The position numbers and the translations under genes are program-made. A stretch of 64,000 nucleotides of DNA from Capitulum mitella (taxonomy: Eukaryota; Arthropoda; Thecostraca; Pollicipedomorpha; Pollicipedidae): positions 11,050,437 to 11,114,436 of the forward strand of contig CP099840.1 of the NCBI GenBank assembly GCA_030062745.1. The letters run 5' to 3'. The notes under the pieces were generated by a model. The model was not told the origin of the DNA and made no database searches. It saw only the letters and a program-made list of their open reading frames with translations. Shown here piece after piece: positions 11,032 through 21,523 of the stretch; within the stretch, counting starts at the first letter, position 1, and each line of letters opens with the position of its first letter.

Positions 11032-12083
11032 TGCAATATTTCACTGCTACATCAATAAACTGAAAATCGATAGAAAAAATGCCTTGGCTTACGTCAAAGA
11101 ATACATCGTGCTGAAGCGTATGTTGGAACCATCTCAGATAGGGAATGGATTCTGAGAACATACCTGCACATTGCGAGGTGCACATAGGTACGTTGGGATG
11201 CATAAGTAGAACGTGCAAGGACGGCGAGCACCACTATCGACAAGTTTCTCAACCAGTCCATCTGGTTTCACCATGGAGCACACCGCTCGACTGTCAAGTT
11301 GGCGTTCACGCGGAATGATTACGCAACACTGCCAGGTCTTTTCCCATTAAAAATGTATAGATTACTCGACGTTAGAACGACGACAAAATGCCTCGTATAT
11401 TAACGGATGGCAAGCTTTTTTGTTCGTTCACTAACTGCGACCGGTTGCACCCGTTTTGGGCGTGCTACGAAGGTACCCTCGGGTTCAGGATTGCTGCGCG
11501 ACGAAAAAGCCGTAAGCTGACTGCGAGACAGAGCTCAGCAAGGAAGAGATCGGCATTTCGGCGTCCGGCACCCGCGTCATATCTGGCACTCTCTCCAAAC
11601 GTCGGCTTTGCGCGTCGCTTGCCAACTAAGGCGACGTTACAGAATGCTGTCGTGCAAGTCGCCTGGACGGTCTAGCGCCTGTGATAATCGTGCACGGGCG
11701 GCCTGTCTGATGGGACACTGCAGAGTGCAGAAGTCGTCTCGCCTGTTTGCTTTGCTGGACACCGGCGGAAACATTAAACGGACGGAGGATTTCACCTCCC
11801 AGCGGTTCCAGATGCCGCTTCGTGATTTCTGCTGAACCATACCTGCTCATGCGAAGCAAAACTTGCACCTCAGATCGGCACTTGCGAGAAGTTTTTTTTC
11901 CTAGAAAGGTATACCGTGAAAGTCCTCAAAGGATTTTGTGGTGTAGCCTTCGATAAAAGGATGACGCCTTTCATACACTTTGATTTCTAACGTACCTATG
12001 CCCTCTACAGAGGTGTGAGAACGGAGGTAGGTAAAAAGGATGTGGTCGACGGCCTCCCAACTTTTTCTGACTTGTTATCGGTA
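11032..12083. other. Gene-free stretch between two mobile elements
   Basis: Short frames around 11,388-11,870 occur on both strands in a modestly GC-rich patch and resemble no known family. I see nothing I can support as a gene or RNA. Confidence 0.4.
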
Positions 12084-13602
12084 TTAACCCTATTCTGTGC
12101 GGGGGCAGATTCTGCTCCTCCCTCCCGGTTTTTCGCCCGCCATTGGGACCTTTTGGTAGCTGCTTCACGGAACTTGGTGACTTCCCAAATACGTTTGTCA
12201 AATGTCGTGACAAAATTTCAAAAAATTTTCTCCTCCAGAGGTGGTTCCGGGGCGTGTATTTGGGAGGCACGTTTCAGGAACATCGCGCTTTCTGGAGATC
12301 GCGCACTTCGACGTGGTCATATGCAATTTTGATGTCCTTTATAATGCCACACGCAGTTCAGATGATCAAATGTCTTTAATCTGCACACCTTCAAGTCATT
12401 TTAAAAAATGTTGGTCAATGGTGAATCCAATTACAAGTTAAAGAGGATGTTTCTATTTTCTTATTTCTAGGAATTTATGGCTGATTGTATGGACAAAACA
12501 AAGCTAACATGTGATGTAGACATGCTTGTCCTAATTTGCACATATAATTCGCCCATATCTACTGCCAGGGACGCTTCCAGACATCGGTTTTCGGGTGCAT
12601 ATGTCGACCGATAACACGTTCAGTGGGCCTAACAAACATCTGGACCTATGTGATTGGTTTTGTTCACTCCACATCTATCACGATCAAATGCCATATATTT
12701 AAGTGAAAATAAAGATCAAAGGCGGCTCCAGGGTAATCTAAAAGGGGTATTTTACTTGTTGTTATTCATAAGAAATCTTGGTTCGATTTACAGAACGAAA
12801 CACAGCTATCATCATGTAGTTTTTGATCCCTCTTTTCCTAGTACCTGGTTGCGCCTATGAGCACTTGCAGTGATACATGATATGGCATGTAGCACATATG
12901 AAAATGTTTTCTTGGCACAGGTAAGTCGAAAATCACCCCCTTTAATGTGCCGTGGTTACGTGTACGAACCTATTACTTCAAAATGTGATTAGCCTATAAT
13001 CTCAAAATATTAACTTTAAGCACAATGCAAAATATCATTCACAATATGTTTGAGTCTGATAGCTGATCACCAATAGTTCACCTTGTAGAAGGCTAGCCCA
13101 CTTTTTCTGGTAAGTGGATCGTGAGCATTCGTTCTATGTAAGTGGTATGAGATGTGGTACATATGCAAATGTTTTCCGAACACGACTGTGTTCGCCAGAC
13201 TCAAAATATTTTGTAGAGTGAATTAATATTTTACAAAAACGTACACCCTTTTCAAGCTCCCTGGATATGCCTTTCCGTTTTGAAAATCGATCTCATACTA
13301 ATGTATGTCATATACCTATCAACTGTGGATAGAAAGACAAAAAGTAGAATGAAATCGGTCATAAAATGTGTCCCGAAAGCTCGTGTAAGTAAACCCCTAC
13401 TTCTACCTAATTTTAACTTTCTCCCCCTGTGCAAGATTTTTGACATTTCTTTTTTCAGAAATGCAGATCTCGCTACAGGCTATCGAACACCGTTTTCCGC
13501 TAGGAAATCAGACCAGTAGTTTTTTAAGATCAGATAGGGCAGATTCTGCTCCCCTTCAGCACGGAATCGTATGTAGCGGGTAGGAGCACGGAATAGGGTT
13601 AA
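12084..13602. mobile_element. piggyBac-like non-autonomous element, copy 3
   Basis: TTAACCCTATTCTGTGC begins the element and the right end, read in reverse complement, is TTAACCCTATTCCGTGC. Both ends continue into a GGGCAGATTCTGCTCC block. It is TTAA-flanked and about 1.5 kb, without a transposase-length frame. Termini are shared with the other copies but the interior looks different, so it may be a sister subfamily. Confidence 0.7.
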
Positions 13603-16130
13603 TCTATCGTGTGGAGATGAAATAATTTCTTAAAATCTTTTCGTGGTTCCTCACTTTCCAAGACTTTTAAGCCTTACCTATGCTTGCGTTGCTGAACACG
13701 TGACAAAAACCGTCCCTTGCAGTGGTGCCTGCGTTAGCAGTAATTGCCTAATAGCCGTGCAACACCGCTGATGCTTAGTGTAAGCTGAAACGTCTGGAAG
13801 TCGTCCATCTGCCAAGTTTTAATACGCCACGACGAGTGTGTCACCGTGTCGACACGAACAAGCTGGAACTTCCAGTGCTGCTTTCACCAGTCTGCCGCTG
13901 AGTGGACGTGTGCGCCGACGGCTCGTAGGCGACAGTCCGATGTCGACCGTGCCGAGTCTCGCTCCGACCGCCGACGCCCGCGAAATGAGACGGCCATTTT
14001 CCTTCAGCCGAGTAAATCCATCAAGCGTTCCAGTGGCACGTGGAAGTCACGGGACCCGGCGGCAGACATGTGCCTGGATCGCGATGGAATGCCGGTTTTC
14101 CTCATTCTGCGTCGGATTCTAAGCTCACCAAGCCGTATATTTTTTTCCTGTGTGCTTTATGATAACGGGTGACGGCAAATCAGAAGAAAAATACCGTCCC
14201 CGTCATCCCTTTTTTATAATACTGGCCTCAGGGTAAGTGTTGCATCATCTCGACGCCGCTTTGCTCCGAAGGGACACGACCTTTCCGGGATGACTCCGCA
14301 ATGACCCGCCCGGGTCAGCGAGGGATTGAGTACAGCACGGGGATAACGTGCATTCCATCGGAATCCTCGCATACGTCTGCGTGGTAAAAACGCGCCGGCG
14401 GATAGCAGCCCTGCGTTCGGCTGACGGCCGAACCGTTCGGTGCGACCACTGCTGCAGTCTCGCCGGCGTCGCTAGCCGAACACGCGGCGGGCTTTGTTCG
14501 TCCACCGCCAGGACGCCCGCGGGTGCAGCAGGATGTGATCCTCGCTGGGGGCCGGGCCGTCACACGCGGACTGTAAGTGAGCGGGCGAATTCTCTGGTGC
14601 GGTGGCCATGCACCCACTGGCCTGAGAAAATGAATGCTTGAATGGAGGAAACGGCTGTAAGCTGTATGTAAACACTGTAAGCGAGAGACCCGGGCTCGCT
14701 CAGTTGCGCTCCGATAGGAAGACGGCGGTAGGAGCTTTCCCAAGAGACGGTCGTTATGAACTGCACAACAGGCGTCGGGGGAAAAATTAGACCGAGTTTG
14801 TTGGGCAGCTTGCATTCGTAATGCAGAGCAACTGAGCCTCTTGAACTTGAGTGAACCGGCAAATATGTGACGAAGGGTCCACTATATGAAGCGCTTCTCG
14901 ACCACAGAGATATCGAGAATGTTTTTGTTGTGGCGTGCCAAGAGTGTTCATGGATGCCGCACAGCTGGATCAACATGCCATGCGTTTTAACCCGGCACTG
15001 CCTGGCGTGTTTCTGCACCCATGACCGCCTGGTGGGCGTCAAAAGGGGCACTCCTTGTAATCTCAGGATCTAACCGTCGGATCTGAACCGGTCTACCACC
15101 AACCGATAGCCCTGAGTCTTGCGATCTAGAAAACACTACGTTAGGCCTGGTCACGTGGCTGATGAAGTCACAGGCCACGGAAAACGCATAACACGGTTCG
15201 GGAAACTCACGGCGGTTCGTACTTTATATCATCGGCAATACTGGTCTTAGAGCCTTCAGCTAGGTATCAAACGAAAGGCCACGACCTTCTGCATCAGAAG
15301 CATGATAAAATTTAACAAATGTCGGGTGAAGGTTGGATGGTGTATTGTTCATGTTATATTGTTCTCTACATGTCAAAGATCGATAATTATTCGCAGCCGG
15401 CTTGATCCACGTGACAAAAGAACGGAACTGAAACCTTCTCATGATCAGTTTTGCATTGCCTGCGTTTTATCAAGTCAAGGCCATTCTAGTTCTGGTCAGA
15501 TAAGGTTGCATTACTCTTCCTGACAAAGCGTAACAATTGCTCGTTGAGATTCGTAACTGTGTGAAGCATGGAACTGAAATGACTTCTCGTGATAAATGAA
15601 TCTGCTCTTCCTTCTCCTTATCGGTTCAAGGTCAAGCCAGGGCAGGACAGATAGTCATTTTTCGTTTTCTGACTAGGAACAATAATTGCTCTCTGCTTCC
15701 ACTGAACGATCTTCCACGGACAATGATGTATTTCATTCCGTTTTGACATCTACCTATGACCTGACCTGGCATGGCCTCACGTTACACTTAGTGAGTCGTG
15801 CTAAGAGGCGTATATAGATTGGCTTGTCTGGCCTGGACAATAGGGAAGGTCAGCAGCAAACAATTTTATCACTTACAATGTAAATCAGCCCAATTGTCGT
15901 TATGCCTGTGACCTAGCATGACCTCTAATGTTGATGTGTCACGGTTGCATATCCTTTTGGAGACCGTGTCCTAGGTAAATCCAAATAATCCATGCATTTT
16001 ATTCGCGAGCATTTTAAAAAAATGAAGCATGCTCATGCCACCACCCGCAAAGACGAAACATGCATGATGTCAGATCTCCATGACCTGACGCAGCATGGAA
16101 ATAGTTTTGACGTCGGAATATGTAGAATTA
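13603..16130. other. Gene-free stretch with a GC-rich block at about 13,840-14,600
   Basis: The GC-rich block holds overlapping frames on both strands. One feature stands out: about 14,064-14,105 on the plus strand and about 14,335-14,380 on the minus strand encode similar peptides (ADMCLDRDGMPV and ADVCEDSDGMHV) in inverted orientation. No protein family is recognised. 15,640-15,930 is rich in TGACCT/AGGTCA motifs, like the interiors of the mobile elements. Confidence 0.4.
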
Positions 16131-16744
16131 ATTCATGAACAGGTACAGAGGTTTGGTTGGACTGGCTCCAACGGTTCAGAAGTTATTCACGAAAAAAACT
16201 GAAGGATTTCCTCTTTTTGACACCCAAGGTGTCAGAATCAGGGCTGACTCTCCATTCAACAATTGTGATTCAGAATCAGAATCGCCTTTTGGCTTAAAAA
16301 TCGGAATCAGAATTCACAATGCTTTTGTGAGTCGATTCAGGGAATCGATTCACAAATCCAGAACCATTTGAATGGATGCTTTGTTTTTCTGATACATGAG
16401 GCCATCTACTAACGATTTTTATCAGAATAATAATGAGGCCAATCAGCACTGACGGCAGATGAGAAATGAGTTTAGAAAGTGAAAATGTCAGTCGTGGTAC
16501 AATGGAAAATGAAATATTTTCTTTCCTATTGTTAGTTACTGTTCTTAAATGTAAGATGCTCGATCTGTTGGGGATTATTGATGGACATTTCGGTAACCGG
16601 GTAAAAGATCATGTGACCAGAGATCGTATTACAAAACATCGTATAACAAAAATATCATAAGCAAAAGATCGTATGACAAAAGATCGTTGGGGATAAAAAT
16701 CGTAGAGGATACATATGGTAAGGACTAAAGATGGTATTGGCAAA

Positions 16745-16925
16745 GTCGGTTGCCGTAGGCGTAGTATTCAGTTTGCCTGGGCATAGCAATCAGTCTGCCG
16801 TGGGCGTAGTAATCGGTTTTCTACAGGCGTAGTAATAGGCTTGCCGTAAACGTTGTGATCGTTTTGCTGTAAGCATAGCGATCGGTTTGCCGGACGTGTA
16901 TTGATCGATTTGCTGTAAAAGCTGG
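16745..16925. repeat. About 23-bp tandem repeat, roughly 8 degenerate units
   Basis: Consensus by eye is GTTTGCCGTRGGCGTAGTAATCG, repeated with substitutions between the arms of the fold-back element. Confidence 0.75.
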
Positions 16926-16934
16926 GTCTGGCTA

Positions 16935-17005
16935 GGCTGAATAAGGTTAGGTTAGGTTATATTAGATAACATTGGCTTAAGTTAGGTGAGGTTAAGTCAG
17001 GCATT
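16935..17005. repeat. Short GGTTA/TTAGG-rich tract
   Basis: It contains GGTTAGGTTAGGTTA and scattered GGTTA/GTTAGG motifs. TTAGG is the usual arthropod telomere unit, but three tandem units inside another repeat do not make an interstitial telomere. Confidence 0.4.
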
Positions 17006-17829
17006 ATGATCTTAAAACTTACCTTTGTTTGACGATCTTTTGCAAGCAATTTCTCGCCATGCGATCTTTTACTCCATACGATCTTTTTCTTACGATTATT
17101 TGTGTACGAACCTCTACCAAACTAAAAACCTCTTCCATGAGATCTTTTGGCATGCGATTTTTTGTCTGGTAACCGGACATTTCTACCCTCACCCTGTTCA
17201 CCCTCATTTACAAGTTGGGATTTTCTCATATCTTGACAGTACAAACTAAATCGAAATACAGTGCTCTATTCCCACGCAAGAAAATGTCATGCAGTACACA
17301 ATCTACCTTCTATTGCTTCCTTCTACTATACCATAATCTAAAGCAGGTCCTGGGATGGGATTCAGGACTATTTATGGCAAAAAACTGACCAGCACGGCGA
17401 TTCCGTTATTTAGTATAAAATTGGACCGTGAATCAGATCGTGAATAATGAATGGTGAATCAAGTTCATACGTTTCAATAAAATTGGTCTTTGTGTCGGAA
17501 TTGAATCGATTCTTTGTTTTCCAACGTGAATCAGAATAAGAATCAAAGTCATCTTACTGGGTTGTGATTAAGAATCGAAATGATTCCCAATTTCGTAAAT
17601 CGTTTATAAGTCTGAGGTGCCCACTTTTTACCACGGGCGGATTCAGGATTTCGTTCTGGCTTGGCGCTAACCCCCCACATTTTCCTGTCAGATAAGAGAA
17701 AACGTTGGTCTGCTCGGATCCTGGCTGAAATATTTGATGTAGTTTTGCGGTTTTTTCATTTAAAGTGACATTGAGAAGATTCTGCGTTTTGTTCTTCTAC
17801 AAACTGGCCGAAATATGACAACAACGACG

Positions 17830-18520
17830 GGACTTTGCCGTCCTGGGACCCACCTGACCTTCCCGGGGCTTCCCGACTGCATCAGGAATGCCTCAGGTTA
17901 AAAATACCATTCTGGCCCATTTGGGACCATTCTCGAAGTTGAGAAAGTCACTGATGAGCCCCTGTTCAGAGGGCTCTTCCGGCTGGCCACGGTCTCCTTA
18001 TGCCGTTCTAAGCCCCCTCTTAAGTTCTTGCCGTCTCAGGGGCCTCTCTGGCACCTTAAACGGCCTCATGGACCTTTCGCCATTTAAGGACCCCTCTTGC
18101 GGGCCCAGGGATCCTTGGAGAGTTTCAGGGGCTCTTCTACCCATTTTAAGGGCCATTTTTCCGTCTCAGGGTCTAATTAACCCTTCCGGAGGGTCTCTGG
18201 CTGCATCACGAACCTTCAGCTTTTCACACAAGTGAAAAACTGAATGTGCCGTGTTGCCGACTTTGTTGTGGTCCCAGGGGTCCTTTGGGAATTGCAGGGG
18301 ACATTCTGTACGTCTCAAGGTTATCTAACCCTCCCAGAGGCCCTCTGACTGCACCAAGAACCCGTCACGTTTTCACAGAGACCCCGTGAAGCTCATACGG
18401 GCCCCTCCGGGGTGCCTTTTGAGTCTGAGAGAGGCCCCTTCGGGCCCCCTCTCGTGGAACCCTTTCCCAGGCCTCGGGGAGGGTGCGATCGCCCCATCGC
18501 TCCCTCCCTCCGGATCCGCA
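17830..18520 (-). repeat. Degenerate interspersed repeat (matches 42.2-43.5 kb in inverted orientation)
   Basis: Short GGGGCCCC, AGAGGCCC and AAATGGC-type phrases recur every 30-40 bases. Reverse-complemented, the sequence aligns by eye with about 42,600-42,800 (shared CCCCTGAAA-CTCCAAG-TCCCTGG phrases, then AAGAGGGG, AAATGGC and CAGAGAGG). Apparent ORFs (for example 17,888-18,235) come from its regular structure. Confidence 0.65.
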
Positions 18521-21500
18521 CCTGCTTCAAAGAGCTCGAGGACATCTAGGCCAACATACCGCGCTACGATGACTGCAGTGATAATGAATTTACTTTTTAC
18601 TTTTCCATTATGGAGTGCCAGAGTTTTGAGCATTACTATAGTCATGTAATGGCAGTGGTCTATGGTCAGGGCGTATCTGGATGTTTCTAGCCAGCCTGCT
18701 CGCGCAAAATGGCTTTTGTTTAAAAGCTATTTGATCGCACCAATAAAATCGAGTGAAAAGGACATAAAACCCTGCTTCTGACTAGAAGCTGCCCCTAGAT
18801 GACACTAGCAGCATCAACACAAGCCAATATAGATGGCGGTAGCAGTGACTTCCGCACAGCCCTTAATCCGGAGCATTTCCACGCCCGTTTTGGAAAGCCG
18901 TAAACGACAACCGTCGAAAGTGCAGCATGTAGTGCCAGGTCAGGACTGGTAGTGTTTTCCAATCGAGAAGTTATGTTGCATTCGGAATGGGCTGTTCTGT
19001 CGGTTTGCTTGTATGGTAGAAGATATATTGGCTTCTCGTTTCGATTGCTTCCATTTTCCAAATTGAATAACTTGCCTGTTGCGTGGCATGTAATCGGGGA
19101 GTTTCAAACCACTTAGCATGCGTGCTATCAATTAATGTCTTTGAGTTCATGTGCCGTGTAGTATGTTTGACTGAAGCAAATACAGCACGCGATGAGGTAC
19201 GTCTAATGCCTTTTCCAAAAGCGTCAGCCTGTCAAAGCTACTCGGTTTTTGATAACACCACAAAGCATGTGCAAAGTTGATCCGGCCATGGTTCCGTGAG
19301 CGGCTTCGTACGGCCGGGAGCGCTGGAACGCCGCCGCTACCGCCGCCAGAGGGTGAAAGTCTCGGCCAGTGTGGCCACCAGGGGGCGGCAACGGCGGGTT
19401 CCCGGCAATGCGGCCGTCAGGCGGTGTCCGTTGTAGAATCCCGGCCATCGGGGCACTCCGCACCGTGGCTTCTTTTGGGTAGGTCATGTGGGTGTCGGAC
19501 CAAAGAGGGTCTCAGGATTCTGGGGTTGGGATTCCCCTTGCGTGAATGTAGGCACCGTGACTGTAAGTGTATTTGTATCGAACGTATCGCCTTGAATGTT
19601 TAGGTTGATTGTGCACTGCTGTAATTGTTACTTGAAATTTGTAAATATGTGGGATGCAAGAGATCAGTTATCTTTTCCCCTTCGTGCGGGGTGCCGAGGC
19701 TGTCCTACGGTGAACGAGCATTCATTCCCTACCCCGGATGCTAGTAACTACCGTGTGGCAGGCGGTTAAAGAGTAAATGTTGCTACACCCGGAGGTGGCG
19801 TCTGTTGATTAAGACCCTTCGCCTTGTAACCCGCCTGGCCAGCGTGTGACAAGGGGGTCCGTGGATATCTGAGGTACACCTTCTACACATGCCCATCGTC
19901 CTCCGGACACTTGAAAGAAGACCCTGGGAACTAATGATCACTCGAAGGAAACTAAAGCCCCCAGTGCGTAAGTATGTAATACCAGGAGCGTTACCGGTGA
20001 GGCTCGGAAAGCCTCCAATCTCCAGGCTCCTCTCAAAACGTTTCAATCTCCATCACAAATTTTTAAAGGTGAAATTTTGCCCCGCATTCTACAGTTGTGT
20101 TCAGGGCTACCCATTCTAGTCATATAGTTAATCTCGCATTCACTTTGACGGCCCCCTCTGATGTGGTATCCTGGTGACGCCCTGATGGCACGTTTGTGTG
20201 AAACATTGAAAAGACCAGCTTGAGCCCGGCCAGAAAATGAGTTCTTTGATCACCAACCGGGGATGAGATAGCAGAGATGCACGCTGGCAACTCTCCCTCC
20301 ATCCCGACATCTGACATCAGCTCTGCATGATGTGGCGTCGTGCGTAAAAAGCCATCGTGAAAACGACTTTTGTCTTCAAACTCTGAAAAATGTTTTGGTG
20401 CCCGAAGGCCGGCCGGCGGTATAGGGCGCCGGTCGAAGCCCTGGCTTCTGGTGCGTTGTTGTCCCGCACCCCGCGGGCTCCCGCAGGGTGAGTTTCCGGG
20501 CGCCATGTTGCGGTGTCCGGGCAGGGCGGGGACGGGACCGCGGGCCGGACGCGGCCGACCACAGCTCGCCATCTGTCTCGCGGCCTGATCTGGGCGGCCC
20601 GGCGCAGCGCCGGCCGTCCGCCGCCGACTGCGCCGCGACAGCACCGCTTTATGACTCACCAGCCGCCGCCGGGGCAGGCCGCGTCTTCCGCGGCTGCTGC
20701 CCGCAAGCGGCCGCGGCCTGGCATCCGCTGAGGGCCGCTACGGTCTGAGAAACGCTGCGGTTCCAAGTCTGCTCCGTGTTTTCCTCGTCGGCACGTGAAA
20801 TTTAGGTCAACGATCGTCATCACGCATGACATTCTATTCAATGGAATTGAATCATCAAAGCTTTGTGCATTACACTAAACACAATACCGACATCATGACA
20901 AGCTTCGCGTAGAACAGTTAACATATTTAAGACGTCATTGTAATCAACAACAAAAAGAAACGGAGCACTGCAGTTCAAGGCCGTCGACAGGATATCATTA
21001 TCAGGCGCACTAAAAGATATCACGAGCTCTCGGCTCTGCCGTCAAATGTGAGGTACAGAGCATTCAGCCTTGGCTTCGGCTGACTCACGTGACTGCAAAC
21101 AGTACAGGCCGTGACTGGTGTCCGACTTTTGGCACTTCTCGTCTAGTCCATACAATTGGTATCGCCGAAAAAGCGGCTCATACGCGTCACAGCCACGGCA
21201 GCGTTCACTGACGATCGTAAACCACGGCGCTCAAATCGTCACTGAAGGCCAGCGTCGCCCCTGCTGATGGGTGTAAAGTTACACCCCATTTGTACGCACG
21301 CCCCAATATCGCAATCGTCGACTAGAAGACTGTTCTCCCGTGAGTCGTTCTCTTCTGCCAGGAGAGGCCGTGGGTGGTTGCCCCAGGACTTCCGTGTCCA
21401 GCTCGGGTTAACGACTCGGTCACAGCGTCATGCCACCGCGGGGACCCCGGGCCGGACCGCCGGCCGAGAGCCCGTGCCGCCGTGTCCAGCGGCGTCACCT

Positions 21501-21523
21501 CTAGACGGCCGCGGCAGCCCGGC
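18521..21523. other. Gene-free stretch with GC-rich islands (19.27-19.50 and 20.38-20.75 kb)
   Basis: No supported exon. Two CpG-rich islands have open frames on both strands with no recognisable product. The first contains a CTCF-like site. The second has a GCAGGGTGAGTTT donor-like sequence near 20,485 and could be a non-coding first exon, but nothing confirms this. Confidence 0.35.
19375..19389 (+). promoter_or_regulatory. CTCF-like binding motif
   Basis: CCACCAGGGGGCGGC fits the conserved core of the animal CTCF motif, and a weaker related sequence (CCGCCAGAGGGTG) lies about 30 bases upstream at 19,344-19,356. It sits in a CpG-rich gene-free stretch, which would suit an insulator. Function is inferred from the motif only. 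Confidence 0.4.

Larger units (their letters stand above)
16575..17190. mobile_element. Fold-back / MITE-like element with AAAGATCG subterminal motifs
   Basis: The left end reads GGACATTTCGGTAACCGG and is followed by repeated AAAAGATC(G) motifs. The right end in reverse complement reads GAAATGTCCGGTTACCAG and is again followed by ATCGCATG and AAAAGATC motifs. The arms are about 100 bases and imperfect. The centre holds a 23-base tandem repeat. No coding capacity is visible; the superfamily is not recognised. Confidence 0.6.
16240..17610. repeat. GAATCA-rich repeat interrupted by a fold-back element
   Basis: GAATCA/GATTCA motifs are dense at 16,240-16,375 and again at 17,420-17,610. Between them lies an inverted-repeat-bounded segment (about 16,575-17,190). 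The arrangement suggests one insertion inside an older repetitive sequence. Confidence 0.55.

Noticed and set aside
16935-17005. Interstitial telomere (TTAGG)n
   Set aside because: Only about three tandem units in a mixed repeat; too short and degenerate to call.
17888-18235. 115-codon ORF on the plus strand
   Set aside because: It lies in a degenerate repeat with regular GGGCCC phrases that also occurs inverted in CDC123 intron 1; no protein family resemblance.
20120-20750. Overlapping GC-rich ORFs on both strands as a gene
   Set aside because: All frames are open because of high GC; composition-driven Arg/Pro/Ala peptides without homology or splice-site support.
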